Assembly: GCA_013398295.1 (NCBI GenBank)
Contig: VZSF01001070.1
Coordinates: forward strand, 481,528-545,527
Source of the DNA: Chionis minor
Taxonomy: Eukaryota > Chordata > Aves > Charadriiformes > Chionididae
Direction: 5' to 3'
Length of the DNA stretch: 64,000 nt
Shown here: positions 13,901-24,139 of the stretch, piece after piece
How positions within the stretch are numbered: the stretch's first letter is position 1
Layout of the letters: each line of letters starts with the position of its first letter
Made by a program: the position numbers and the translations under genes
The notes under the pieces: model-generated
The model's input: the letters and a program-made list of their open reading frames with translations, nothing else
What the model was told of the DNA's origin: nothing
Database searches by the model: none

Positions 13901-16900
13901 GCCCCAGAAATCACCCTGGATCCACTGGAAATCGTTGGAGGTATGGGAAACACTTAGCCTTTTCAAAATTCACTTTAATCCATTGCAACAAGTCGGATCT
14001 GTTTTAACCAGGCTCAAGTGTTTATTAATGCAAAATACTCTGAGTGTGGGGATTTTATTTTTTTTCTTTTGTTTTTAAATAGGGGAGATCCGTTCTTCAG
14101 AAAATTCCTATTTCTGTCAGGCAGCAAGACAGCTAGCCTGCGTGCCGTCCTCGCAGCTCTGTGTGAAACTTGCCAGTGGTGGAGACCCTACGTATGCTTT
14201 CAACATTCGCTTCACAGGGGAGGAGGTTCATGGCACAAGTAAGTCAGGATTGGAGTTCCCAGCCTGGGTGACATCAGGTACAGCCGTGAGAACTTCCTCC
14301 AGCTGGAATCCAAGTTTTCACCAGAATGTGGCTTGCATTAACTTTAAGGAGCAGCGTAACCTTTGTGGTGTTTGTAGTCCTGCAGATGGAAGAGGATGAA
14401 GCTTCCAAGAATTAAGCAAGCCAGATGGTTAATTTTCATATTTTCAGTAACACATCAGGAAGTATGAGGGCAAGAAAAGAAAGTCATAATAAGTTGTTTG
14501 AAGCATGGGGAGAGCACTCAGTAAGAATGTCTCTTCAGGTTGTTTTGATGCTTGGCCATGGTAAAACCAGACTGTCCTGATAACGAAGATTAATTTTTTT
14601 TAAAGAGTACTTTCTTGTTAGTAATGAGCTGGGGAATGCTACTGTGGTTTATATCGTTAGTGAAGTGAGATTGTGTAGCTAATAGATTAAGATACCATTA
14701 AATACTTGTGTAGGATGCATGGTCAAGCATAGTTGTCAAGGAATGTGCAAGTGTTAACAATTAAAAATGGTCATGCCCAAGAGAGGTGTTTTCAAGAATT
14801 GTTTTAACCTTGATGTGAGAAGGACAAACTTCAGCTTGTCCCAGCCAAGCTGAAGAGATAGTGAGTATGGCAAGGGTTTTGTTGCTTTAGAAACTGTCCT
14901 TAATTTTTGCAGTAAATAGCATTAAAATTGCATCTTCCTCATTTTTGTGAGGAGATGTACGGTGTTTCTTCTAATCGCTCTAATCATTTTCATGTGACTG
15001 GTTAAAAGAATGAGCCTCAGAAAGGAATAGACATTTAACTGCCCTGACTTCACCTAACCAGTGCAGGCGCAGACTCCTCATGACGTAGTACTGTTTTTCC
15101 CCAGAAAGTGTTAAGCGATAATCTTACTTTATTAAGCAAGATTATTATACCTTCCCTTCTCTTGATACTATATTTTAATTCATGAAGTTTCATTTTGTCA
15201 GATCTCTATGTGGCTGCTGTCCAGCCCCACTGGATGTTTAGTTTCTTCGGGGGTGCTGGTTCCCTGGATGCTGCGTGGGCTGCGTGTACTCCAGGAAGAG
15301 ACTGGATTTAAACAAGAGCTGGGAAAATCTTGCTCTGCAGATCTGTTAAATAATTGATAGGGTATCAAGGCAAATACCAATGGTGTGTCAAAGCAGAAAA
15401 TTGACTGCTGCTGTCTAAATGAAGACAGTCCCTGTACTGATTGTAATTAGGTCCTTTTTGGAGATCTGTGGGGTTATATGGAGTTAGAGCAGAAAAGCCC
15501 GAAGTGGGCTTCTCGTATTGTGTACTAGCGTCATCTATCAGGTTGTGTAAAGGAAAGTTCTTGGAAGTGTGCACCTATTAGCTGAACAAAGGGCTCCTTG
15601 ATGCCTTCTCTCAAGGGGAATTCTTTTCTTTTCGAGGTGTGTGGTGTTCGTTGACAGGATCTATAAAGAGACAAATGTTATGTCCGCAGCTCAGCATCTG
15701 TAATGATTTCTGCTGCGTTGTCTCACTGCTTTTAGCTGTGGAAGTGCTCCATTGTACCAGCACCATCCATCTTCTAATCAAGTAATGCATTCCATTTGCG
15801 AGCCAACTGGTGTAACAAATGTTTGTGCTAGACTTCCGCGTAGAGTGATGGAAGACAAAGCAGCACTTAGGAATTCAGCAGGAAGCAATTCAATGACTAT
15901 TTTTCTCATGTAATTTAACTGTTTAATTGTGGACTTGCACATGAATAGTAGGCTGGCATCGACCCCACCCTTGTTTAAGCCGCGTATCTGTGCAGTCAGA
16001 GAGGTTAAGTGTGTAAGCTAACTCTCAAAATGTGATTTCAAGAAGAATGGCGAATTCCGGATTAAAATGCAGTGGTAACAAGCCTCGGGGGGCATTTTAT
16101 TATCGTGCCCCTCTCTTTTTCAGGTGGATCCTTCCGTCACTTCCTTTGGCAAGTTTGTAAGGAGTTACAGAGCTCCTCGCTCTCCCTTCTCCTGTTGTGC
16201 CCAAGCTCTGCGGTGAATAAGAATAAGGTGTGGTATCTCAATACAAGAAGTGGAAATGAAGTTGCTTTTCTCTTTTTGGATGCACGTGTTTGAGCAGGGG
16301 TAGAACACACTCAGTTAGCAATACAGAGAGAAGCTTGAGACCAACAGCCTCTGTTGGCACATCTTACCAGATAGGTCTCACATGCCTGAGAGAACGGAAA
16401 ATGAGCATTGATGAATCCCCCGTTGCACTTCAAGTGGCACTACAGGTACTCGAAGAAGTAGCCAAGTAGTCAAAACTGCAAAATACAGCAGAATTAAGAC
16501 TCCTGGTCGAAGTTCAAGTAGAGTGACTCTGGTTCAGTTGTCCGGTTTAGAGATTGTCCATCCCAATCTAGTGAAGTCATATTCTGTTAGTATTACTCAA
16601 GGAATGTCACCAGGAGTGTGACATTCTGTTAGTATTACTCAAGGAGTGTCACCAGGAACGTCAGCTGCATAGTAGAATAAGATGCTCCGTCCATGCTATT
16701 TAGTGCATATCTACCATCCTGCTGATTTGTCTAGTACAGGTAATCTAGAAACGAGATAAAGCTTATGGCCCAAAGAATTTACAGTAGTTGAGGTACAGTT
16801 CCTTCCACGAGGAAGGAATATCCACAAGGTAGGAAAACAGCTCATTTCCTTCAAGACCAACTACGTAGCAAACCTGGCGTTGCATATCCAGGCTGTATTT

Positions 16901-19900
16901 CAGAAACATCCCACAATCGGAAAGGTTTAAATACCGAACTGGTACCACAAATACAGAAAAGTCTTGTGAATGCTGACTAGCAGAGCTTGTAAAAGCAGGG
17001 CTCTCGGGGAAACCATCTTAATGGTATTGGTTTTGATCATTAAGTGATACGATAACGTGATAGATTATCAGTGTATATTATATCCAGACTCCACACTTGA
17101 GCCAATCCTTTTGTAGCCGACTAAACAGCATTTGTCATGTTCAAGTCAGCCTTTTCACAAGCCTGCTAGCTGTGGAGCTGCAGGGTATGTGTTGGTTTTT
17201 AAATACCGGTTTGTGTGCTCTGTTCTGTTTTTTCTTCTGAAGGGGAAGTACATTTTGACGCCCAGCCCTATCACCTACGCAGAGGAGCAGTTGTTCCATT
17301 TCTTTGGGCAGCTCTTGGGTATCGCAATTCGGGCAGATGTTCCTCTGCCACTTGACCTCCTGCCCTCTTTCTGGAAGACCCTGGTAGGAGAGCCGCTGGA
17401 TCCCGATGTTGATCTCCAGGAAGCTGACATCCTCACCTACAACTATGTCAAAAAATTTGAAAATGTAACTTAACTTTCTTCTTTTCCCTCCTGCCTTTTT
17501 TCAGGGTTTTCCCCGTAAGCACGTTGCTCTAATAACTGCTAACTTTACCGCCTGCCCTAAACGGCAGCGGTTGGCTTCACTGCCAGCAGATATTTCTCAT
17601 GTGGGCAGGGTCCTGAAGTGCTTTGACTCATCTTATGGGTGCAGGATTTTACATCCTCATGGCTTGGAAAAGCTGCTCAGTCTCATCTGCTGCCAGGCAC
17701 GGCGGAACTGAGGCTTCCAGCACATTTACTGGAACTTGGCAGTGCTAAACCAGACAATAACCCACCAAAGCAATCACTGGCTTCCCCTGCCTGTGCTGTC
17801 TCCGGACGGTACGACGAGCGCGCTTTGTGCATTGTGGTGGTACCTGAAATGAGTCACAGGAGTAGCCTGCTATGAGCCGGTGGTCACCGGATACTATTCT
17901 TGTGTTTTGTGCCAGATAAACGACGAGACAGAACTGGAAGCTTTGTGTGCAGAAATCGCCTCGCAGCATCTGGCCACTGAGAGCCCCGACTGTCCTAACA
18001 AGCCGTGCTGCAAATTCACCTACCTGACCATGACAGGGGAGGAGGTGGAGCTTTGTCCCAGAGGCCGGCACATCCCAGTGGGGTAAGTAACAGCTCTCTT
18101 GGCAGAACATGGCACTGGCTTACACGGGAGAGAAGCATCTCTGGAATCGTTTTCCAAGCGCCAGGCTCTCTAGAGATGCTTTTATAACAAGCCAAAGGCT
18201 GGAACGATCTGGGAAAGCTTTGAATGTGTTGGCAGGAACTTGGAATCACTAGAGCTATTTACTGCCTTTTGTTCTGTAAGAAACAGGCAGCTGAGGAGTA
18301 GTACTTATCTGCTGTTGCTGGCTGCACTGAACGCCCACGGTTAGGAGGCTTGTGAGGGATGGGCAAGCATGAGGGGAAAAGAGGAAGCTGAGGAAAGTGG
18401 AATTAAATTGGGAGGCATCAAAATGCAAATAACTTAATGCTCATTGTTGATTAGTTAAAAGCAGAAGCTCCCCATAGATCCCTCCTGTATGTAACAACGG
18501 TCTGGGGTAGGGCAAGAGGGTTCTTGCGTGCTCTCCTTTCTTGTCCTGAATCTCTGCCCTTGCAGATGGGAGAACAAGGACATGTATGCAACAGCCATCC
18601 GGAGCTTGAGGATGCGTGAGCTGCAGAGTCCGGAGTGCATGACTGCCGTGCGTGCCGGGCTCGGGTCTATCATCCCTCTCCAGCTGCTGACTACGCTGAC
18701 CCCGCTGGAGATGGAGCTGCGGACCTGTGGGCTTCCCTACATTAATCTGGAGTTTCTCAAGGTGTGAAGAACTGCAGCTTCTGTGGTAAAACTCACCCGT
18801 CCGACACGCGGAGGAGAGGACCCTCCCGAGTGGAAGGTGTTAGGGCAGAACCTTCTGCATGCGATACAGCCAGCTGGTCCTGTGGAACACTGGCCTGTGC
18901 TTGGACGCCCCTCTTGGCCCACAAGGAAGTTTTTTAAGATTTTACTGGATTTGGGAAATACTAGGAGTGGGGCTTGTTCCAGAGAGGAATAATGAATTTA
19001 CATTTTAACATTGCTATCTCCAGTTTATTGAGATTTTTTTAAATATTTGCCCCTTGAGCTAAGGGCTGCAAGAGCCATTGCCCCTATCCTGAATTGCAAA
19101 TAACTTCTGAAAAATCTAAAATGAATCTGTAACAGACAACTTCCGGTCCTAAATACTTTCCTTTCATTACCATAAGAATTATGCCGTAAAAAGAACTGTT
19201 CTCCTGCGTCGGAAGCGGTAGAACATTCGCAGCTACAGGTGTTGGCATTGTTTTGTGTTCTCCTTAAACAGCAGCAGTGCTGAACTGCCCCAGTCCTGCG
19301 TGTTAAACAAAATAGCAACGTACGGTACCTGCACGGCAGGGGAAGGGCACTGAGACAAGCCTGTTACAGAAACTGGTGGGCCAAAAAGATGAAAATACAT
19401 CTATGTTAATGCACCGTCGTGGCTGAATTTCCTCATGATTTTGAAAAGGCGGGAGAACTTGGGGAGGGAGGTGTAGTTACCGTCCCCTTCTGTCCTCTTA
19501 ACATGGGAGGGGGGAGATGTGTGAAGGGAGCAGAAAGCAGCGGTGGACATCTCGCTTTCTTCTCTCTCTCAGGCACACACCATGTACCAGGTGGGCTTGA
19601 TGGAAACTGACCAGCACATTGAGTTTTTCTGGAGCGCGTTGGAGATGTTCACGCAGGAGGAGCTCTGCAAGTTCATCAAGTTCGCCTGTAACCAGGAGCG
19701 GATCCCCTTCACCTGCCCCTGCAAAGACGGAGGCCCCGACACCGCCCACGTCCCGCCCTACCCCATGAAAATAGCCCCCCCCGACGGAGCTGCAGGTGTG
19801 TTCGCCCTCCGTCTGCTACGGCAGAGAAAACGAGCGCTGCTCGCTTCCTGGCGCGAGCTTTCCCGTCCCCTTTCTTTAATTTAAATGTGTATTTAATGCA

Positions 19901-20399
19901 GAAGGAATGACGAAGGAGAGGCAAGTAGTTATGGCTGTAAATAAGAAGAGAGCAGACCTGTTTTTAAACTGTGTAAAAATAAAATTAACTTTAGCTACTT
20001 AAACCATTGGCCTCTAGAGACAATAAGAGACTGTCCAATATTTGTCTCATACGCTTTTAAAATGATTGGACCATCAGAAAAAATATTGGCCTGTGGACGG
20101 CCTGGGAAAGCACAGCGGTATTTAAGGTTTGGGGGATACAGGCACAACCTGGTTTATTTTGGCAGCCTTTGGTAAGGGGTGGGACACGACGCTGCTTTTG
20201 GCGAGGCAGGTGAAAAGTGGAGGGTGTATTCAAACCCCGTCTGGCGTTTCTTCCCCCCGCAGGTTCTCCAGACTCTCGGTACATCCGTGTGGAAACGTGC
20301 ATGTTCATGATCAAACTTCCTCAGTACTCCTCGCTGGACGTAATGCTGGAGAAGCTGCGATACGCCATCCACTACCGGGAGGATCCGCTCAGCGGCTGA
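1..20399 (+). CDS. HECTD4: HECTD4, C-terminal part: giant HECT-type E3 ubiquitin ligase (gene span, introns included)
   Basis: Twenty-three exons join with GT-AG introns and continuous phase to 4923 nt: 1640 codons plus stop. The human protein is about 4000-4400 residues, so the 5' end lies left of the window. Residues 102-815 or so hold a conserved but unnamed middle region with a Ser-rich and Lys-rich linker in the 1304-nt exon. A second basic Lys/Pro/Ser linker follows near residues 990-1045. The last 370 or so residues form the HECT domain, which takes ubiquitin from an E2 as a thioester before passing it to substrate. The catalytic Cys is residue 1608 of this segment (codon 20298-20300), 33 residues from the end, in VETCMFMIKLPQY. 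The C-terminus REDPLSG matches the human protein as I remember it. Start codon and promoter are outside the window. The neighbour TRAFD1 converges on it. Confidence 0.96.
246..406 (+). CDS. HECTD4: HECTD4 window exon 2
   Basis: Acceptor TTCCAG before 246 and donor GTAAAA at 407. Encodes VNELVQVETYLRSEGVLVRY onward, including RYWYPIDMLERPPAGYRR. Leaves two bases (AG) that complete Arg in the next exon. Confidence 0.93.
977..1158 (+). CDS. HECTD4: HECTD4 window exon 3
   Basis: Acceptor TTCTAG and donor GTAAAC. Encodes ELLRSEASLAKLYCRMALLN through QLLAPPLP. Ends with one base (G) of an Asp codon. Confidence 0.93.
1159..2578 (+). other. HECTD4: HECTD4 intron (1.4 kb)
   Basis: No coding exon, RNA gene or repeat family recognised. 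A short G-rich patch lies near 1430-1450. Confidence 0.6.
2579..2784 (+). CDS. HECTD4: HECTD4 window exon 4
   Basis: Acceptor ATTACAG and donor GTAAAA. Encodes DGTISSSSILLAQSLQHCVH through LTKQICSFLQ and ends on a codon boundary. Confidence 0.93.
3091..3221 (+). CDS. HECTD4: HECTD4 window exon 5
   Basis: Acceptor TGTTACAG. The donor GTAAGT at 3222 is chosen over in-frame reading, which would hit TAA at once. Encodes TAPEQFPAEEFPISESKVNM through PSGFRK and leaves GA for an Asp codon. Confidence 0.92.
3446..3651 (+). CDS. HECTD4: HECTD4 window exon 6
   Basis: Acceptor TTCTTAG and donor GTAAAA. Encodes SSLYKAPWARVLVYGLGHKV through TPTDKVHIKL. The reading frame stays open for about 140 nt past the donor, but that tail is an A/C-rich simple tract. 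Confidence 0.92.
4635..4814 (+). CDS. HECTD4: HECTD4 window exon 7
   Basis: Acceptor TGCTTAG and donor GTGAGA. Encodes GVSPPPGAVLVLHSLPLEFP through ASVLLQVVEFL. Phase 1 on both sides. Confidence 0.93.
5132..6435 (+). CDS. HECTD4: HECTD4 window exon 8, large Ser-rich exon
   Basis: At 1304 nt this is by far the longest exon here: 434 codons opened by the acceptor at 5131 (CACGCAG) and closed by donor GTAATA at 6436. It begins GNFLWTTDMAACVKELIFHL and ends GFAVVE, which joins IRSRAKIEKI of the next exon. It contains an eight-Ser run (about 5526-5550), a basic patch KRKKVKMKREK, a second Ser-rich stretch near 6050-6150 and a short Gly-Ser-Leu repeat (SLGSLGSLGE) near 6288-6320. The low-complexity parts look like disordered linker between folded segments. 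Confidence 0.95.
6436..8120 (+). other. HECTD4: HECTD4 intron (1.7 kb)
   Basis: Exon 8's frame stays open past its donor to a TGA at 6571-6573. A separate 132-codon open frame lies at 7601-7999 without splice or similarity support. Otherwise nothing recognised. Confidence 0.55.
8121..8328 (+). CDS. HECTD4: HECTD4 window exon 9
   Basis: Acceptor TTGTACAG and donor GTATGT. Encodes IRSRAKIEKIRASLFNSSDL through YFNDKSIK, an acidic, well-conserved stretch (SSLDGEDELMEMSTEEI). Confidence 0.94.
8558..8632. repeat. A/C-rich low-complexity tract in HECTD4 intron
   Basis: A run of A and C only (AAACCAAACC-like) with almost no G or T, the kind of simple tract common in bird introns. A shorter similar patch is at 3655-3710. 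Confidence 0.7.
9026..9249 (+). CDS. HECTD4: HECTD4 window exon 10
   Basis: Acceptor TATTAG and donor GTAGCG. Encodes GEKLVPGAREVLTEIFKSCV through VLEDQLTQ, ending on a codon boundary. Confidence 0.94.
9331..9482 (+). CDS. HECTD4: HECTD4 window exon 11
   Basis: The acceptor TTGGAAG is purine-rich and weak, but phase and similarity fix it. Encodes ILRKYGVPKPKFDKSKYNKA and a basic linker. The intron before it is only 81 nt. Confidence 0.92.
9696..9802 (+). CDS. HECTD4: HECTD4 window exon 12, Lys/Pro/Ser linker
   Basis: Acceptor CCCTTAG and donor GTAGTA. Encodes RTALSEKKPTVKPKSPEKSK then PEEKDPEKSPTKKQE, a charged linker that is probably disordered. Confidence 0.92.
10705..10828 (+). CDS. HECTD4: HECTD4 window exon 13
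   Basis: Acceptor CTGTCAG and donor GTAAAT. Encodes VPEEKYLTLDGFHRFVVDRS through ILSCGYDLHFE. Confidence 0.94.
10882..10974. repeat. Poly(A) tract and A/C-rich tail in HECTD4 intron
   Basis: Thirty-nine consecutive A (10882-10920), then CC, further A-runs and an ACAAACAACAC-like tail. No flanking body of a retroelement or target-site duplication was recognised, so this is left as simple repeat. Confidence 0.8.
11705..11895 (+). CDS. HECTD4: HECTD4 window exon 14
   Basis: Acceptor GTTTCAG and donor GTACGT. Encodes CACIDARHAQKASRKWTLEM through DPADAADPRISCLL. Confidence 0.94.
12520..12666 (+). CDS. HECTD4: HECTD4 window exon 15
   Basis: Acceptor ACCTCAG and donor GTCAGA (not a consensus donor). 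Encodes VPVESLRLRFALLQSLNTTL through NSIAALLQEAK. The surrounding intron sequence stays open in this frame from 12264 to 12914; see findings. Confidence 0.93.
13821..13940 (+). CDS. HECTD4: HECTD4 window exon 16
   Basis: Acceptor ATTTAG and donor GTATGG. Encodes GLIFYDTKVTVMNRVLNATV through EITLDPLEIVG. It leads into the HECT domain. Confidence 0.94.
14083..14238 (+). CDS. HECTD4: HECTD4 window exon 17
   Basis: Acceptor AAATAG and donor GTAAGT. Encodes GEIRSSENSYFCQAARQLAC through FNIRFTGEEVHGT. Confidence 0.94.
14239..16123 (+). other. HECTD4: HECTD4 intron (1.9 kb)
   Basis: The largest HECTD4 intron here. No exon-like open frame with splice sites, RNA gene or recognised repeat. Confidence 0.55.
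16124..16227 (+). CDS. HECTD4: HECTD4 window exon 18
   Basis: Acceptor TTTTCAG and donor GTGTGG. Encodes SGSFRHFLWQVCKELQSSSL then LLLLCPSSAVNKNK, early HECT N-lobe. Confidence 0.94.
16581..16664. repeat. Two-copy 42-bp tandem duplication in HECTD4 intron
   Basis: ATTCTGTTAGTATTACTCAA starts at 16581 and again at 16623; the following GGARTGTCACCAGGA also repeats. Copies diverge at only a few positions, mostly at the 3' end of the unit. Confidence 0.85.
17243..17464 (+). CDS. HECTD4: HECTD4 window exon 19, HECT N-lobe
   Basis: Acceptor TCTGAAG and donor GTAACT; exactly 74 codons. Encodes GKYILTPSPITYAEEQLFHF, GQLLGIAIRADVPLPLDLLP and PSFWKTLVGEPLD, typical HECT N-lobe elements. Confidence 0.95.
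17916..18082 (+). CDS. HECTD4: HECTD4 window exon 20, HECT
   Basis: Acceptor TGCCAG. Donor GTAAGT leaves GG, which completes Gly with the next exon. Encodes INDETELEALCAEIASQHLA through GRHIPV. Confidence 0.94.
18566..18761 (+). CDS. HECTD4: HECTD4 window exon 21, HECT
   Basis: Acceptor TTGCAG and donor GTGTGA. Encodes WENKDMYATAIRSLRMRELQ, the ligase element SIIPLQLLTTLTPLEMELRT, and YINLEFLK. Confidence 0.95.
19573..19795 (+). CDS. HECTD4: HECTD4 window exon 22, HECT
   Basis: Acceptor TCTCTCAG and donor GTGTGT. Encodes AHTMYQVGLMETDQHIEFFW, then EELCKFIKFACNQERIPFTC and a CPCKDGGPDTAHVPPYPMK segment. GC content is clearly higher than in the 5' exons. Confidence 0.95.
20263..20399 (+). CDS. 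HECTD4: HECTD4 terminal coding exon with catalytic cysteine
   Basis: Acceptor CCCCGCAG; stop TGA at 20397-20399. Encodes SPDSRYIRVETCMFMIKLPQ then YSSLDVMLEKLRYAIHYRED and PLSG. The TGC codon at 20298-20300 sits where HECT ligases carry the thioester Cys (usually T-C-F-N; here T-C-M-F), followed by the conserved LP-Y and leucine/lysine helix. Confidence 0.96.
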
Positions 20400-22772
20400 G
20401 TGGGGAAAGGGGATGCCGAGAGGTGACCGGATTGTTTCAGGACTCTGCTGGCGATGGAAACCCTTCCATTCACATAAAAATACCTCCTGTAACACTGTGT
20501 GACGAGCTGGAGGTTAATTTATTTTCTGAACTTTCGTTCCCGTTACAATAATTACTGGAAGACTTACATTTTGTATTTGTAGACTTTGTGGTGGACTGGT
20601 TATTTTGCTGCCTTGTTTGTGGAATATTTGTAGGATAGTTTAGTAAAGACCAGTTTGTGTATAATTTAATTTTGAAAAACCTTTAAACATGTACATTTCT
20701 AATTTTGTAATTTAGGATGATACTACCCATGCGAACACAATAGCGAGGGCGTTCTGAGCTCGGGAGCACTCGGAGGTGAAGGCTCGTGGATCGCTCTCCC
20801 CTCAAGACGTTTTTGAGTACAAAAATGGCAGGAATCGGGCGTGGGGAGGGAGGCGGCGCAGGGCAGCTGCAGGAGCAGAGCACGGCGCCCCTCCCGCCGC
20901 AGGCAGAGGCGCTGCGGCGTTTCTGGCACCTGCTTGAGTTTTAGAGCAGAAAATAGGCCGCCAAACTGCATGGTTACCTCTCCGCCATTTCCTTGTAACT
21001 TTTTCAACTACAAGCAAGCACACAGGCAGCCGCCACAGTTAATTTGGGGTTTCAGCCAGACACTTTTGATTAGGAAGATTTATAATTGAAAGAACAGTGA
21101 AAGGGCCATAATTCAGTTGGGTTCTTGCCCTAGATGTTCTTGAATGTCTGCTTTGCTTAGTAACAAAATAATTTATTGTAATTAAATAGTAGCGGAAACA
21201 AAATGGCTTCTCTCTGTATGGTGTAAGATACCACAGTTCAAGCTTATAATCTGTGACTTTATCCTGTTTCTGAACAAGCTTTCGGAATACTCAGTGTGTG
21301 CTTAAACACCTGTAACATTTTTGTACTCAAAAATGGTCTTTGATCTAAAAGCAAATTATCCTGGGAATGTCGTCCGGCCGAGAGGAGGATGAGGTGGGGG
21401 GCGGGGAAGGCGCAAAGTTACACGTCTGAAGATAAAGCTTCTGTTTTCTATGGAGAGAGAATGGCAGACTAGGGAGAGAGGACAGTTCTCTAGGATTAAC
21501 TTTTGTAGGTTGCGGAATTCCTTCAGGGGTGGTTCCCTCACGACGCATCACCGGGGGCATCGTCCTCTACTCGCGTCGGAGCGGTCGCCCCGCACCGGGG
21601 GCGTTCAGGAGTACGGCGGCGGCGGTGCTTCGTTAATCGCTCGGGACCCGGCACAAGAGAGAATTTTACCCGCGTGCTCAAGAACCAGAGAGAACGCGCT
21701 GAAGTCGCCGCTGGGCTGGGTGCTCTATGTCCGTTAAGTGCCAGTACTGAGCTCCACCTTCCTTATTTTCCTTCCGCTGCGCTCGGTGCAGGCGGCCACA
21801 GGAAAGGTCTGCGAGGGGGTGTGTGTAACTGTACTTCGGGGTTGGTGTTCTACGTCTCTTTAGAAGACAGCGTACGCTAATTTGTTTCGTCTCAGTGGCA
21901 ATGGGAATGGGAAAAGCTGTATTTATTGTATATTATTGTGAATATTGGGAACGGTGAGCGTGTGGTACTTGGAAGATAAAATGTGAGTAAGAGAGAAAAG
22001 CCTAAACAAGCGTGTATATTCTTGTTCTTCTGTGAGCGAATGGAATAACGTGTGTGCAGCAGTTGTAGCGATAGTTGTTGGCATACAGCGTCTCCAGATC
22101 CCGTGGTTAGGAAAGCCATGCTACCCTCCTATTGCATATTGCCCTTTCGGAGGAACAGATACATGTAGGAAGAATATTTACTCCAGTCGTGTCCATTTCC
22201 TGGTAGAAGCATGTATGTAGCTGAGAAACCCCTGGGCGTAAGCGCACACACACCTGCAGTTTACAAAGACCAAGGGGAAAACTAAGCGGAAGGAATGGCT
22301 GGGGGCCGCTTCCCATCGGGGGTGTGCGTTCCCCAACAGGTGCCGCAGGGAAACGTGAAGAAGGTCAGCTGAATTTCATGGCAGAACCGCTGTTGCCGAC
22401 CGACCACACTCCGTTGGGGGTTTCTGCCTGGCCACTGGAGCGGGGGGTTGTGTTGGGTTTGAGTTGCCCCTTTGCAGCCCCTGACGCGGGGGCGGACTCG
22501 CAGCGCCACAGGAGCCCGGTCTGCCAGTGTTTTCCAGGGCTCCGATTCCAGCTGCGAGTGAGAAACTGCTGCTAACGTCTGTCTTCTCCTTCCAGAGAGC
22601 ACATTTGGGTGGAACGTAGCTGCATCCTGGCCCTGAAAAGTGTGCTGTAAAGTTACTTGATACATATTTATTACAATTAATTATTTATAATTACAAATAA
22701 CAAACTTTTAGTCAATGCTGTTTACACCTTGCTGTGTAAATGAAGCTTCTTATACAGGAAAAATGTCACACC

Positions 22773-22778
22773 AATAAA
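22773..22778 (+). terminator. HECTD4: Candidate proximal polyadenylation signal, HECTD4
   Basis: AATAAA with a GT/T-rich region about 60-110 nt downstream. Confidence 0.5.
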
Positions 22779-23708
22779 TAACCTTCACTGACTTTGGTTT
22801 TCTTCTGAAGAAGGGCATGAGCCCTGCAAGAGAATGAATTGCGGTGGGGGAGTTTTGGCTGGTGTTTTTTGTTGTTTTTTTTTTTTAACATTATGAGGAA
22901 GGAAGCGCTGCAGTGGCTCGACTGTGGCTCAAATGGCCTTTTAATTAAAGCTTTTCTAATCATTTCTTCCTTGTGCTTTAAATTAACTTGACACTGTCTG
23001 TAATAGGCTTGTTTGTCAAACAAAGATTGGTTTTTGATTTTTTTTTTTTTTTAAATATATATTCATTCAGAATGTAAAATTATACTAAACAATGGAAAAA
23101 CTCTGGAGCTGGGTGTTAGTTCTAGCTTGGTGTGTCCATCTTGGTACCGTACACAGCATTAACCTGTTAAGTGCTCTTGGCCATACAGTGTACACTTGCA
23201 TAAAGGAGATTCTCAACATCCCTTGAGATGTATCGTGTCCTTATTTGGGGCTGGAAATAATTAAAAAATTAAAATAATTAATTCCTTCACTGCTGAAGCT
23301 GCCTTGATGCAGAGGGTGAGAACTGCTGGCACTGACGCTGCAGGCTGGCTGCTTTGAAATCCCCCTTTTAGGGGTTGATACAGCATAATTTGGATTTACT
23401 TGGAACAGAAATGTAGATATTTTGTGCGAAAGGGAAAGCAAGCAGAGCGGTCGCTGGTATTTCTTTTCAGGGAGAAAGGGCATTATTTCCCCTGCCTGAG
23501 GAGTAACGCAGCCGAAGCCACCTCGGCAGCTGGGTAGGTAGTTATTTTCCAAACTAACGATTTCCGAGCGAGGTGTCCTGCTCACCTTCACCAACCACAA
23601 GCCCCAGCCTACAGTCCCTTACCTTGCCCCAGCAGCTTCCCCCAGAAACGCCCTCCCAAGGTTGGTTCCACCTGTTTTTAAATACCTTTATTCTGCTTTT
23701 CTTGTATA

Positions 23709-23714
23709 AATAAA
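23709..23714 (+). terminator. HECTD4: Candidate distal polyadenylation signal, HECTD4
   Basis: AATAAA, about 420 bp before the opposing TRAFD1 signal; it would give a 3' UTR of about 3.3 kb. Confidence 0.45.
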
Positions 23715-24133
23715 CGCCTACATTTGGTGGAAGCGCCTGTAAAATGTCTTCATTTTAAGCGCCAGGATCACCTCAGCCAGCGCCAGTCATCCCTGCCGCA
23801 GCCAGAGGAGGCCTCGCCCTCACAGGGCGACTGCCTCGTTATCCCCGCTAATGCCATCTGCTGTGCCCAGTTAATTAGGCTGATGCCCACAGTCATTATC
23901 TAAGAGGTGCATGCTCCAGCTTCTGCGTTACCGACTCCCAGAGCACAGAGCTGCTGCCAGCTCTGCCCATGCCAACGTCGGCAGACCCGATGCAGGTACT
24001 AACAGCGAACACGACGCCCCGGATGGGGCCGGTGCAGGGTGGGGAACTCGCCCCCAAACAGCCTCTGGGACCCCACGTCGCTGCAGGCAACGGCTTTTTA
24101 CTGCACAGCAGTTTGGGACATCGTTAGATAAAA

Positions 24134-24139
24134 TTTATT
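24134..24139 (-). terminator. TRAFD1: Candidate polyadenylation signal, TRAFD1
   Basis: Plus-strand TTTATT, i.e. AATAAA on the minus strand, 559 nt after the stop codon. Confidence 0.5.

Larger units (their letters stand above)
20400..23735 (+). other. HECTD4: HECTD4 3' untranslated region (end estimated)
   Basis: Begins after the TGA. Two AATAAA signals, at 22773-22778 and 23709-23714, give a short and a long end. The first is followed by a G/T-rich stretch (about 22835-22890), typical of a downstream element. The part near 21360-21800 is GC-rich. No coding evidence was seen inside. Confidence 0.6.
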
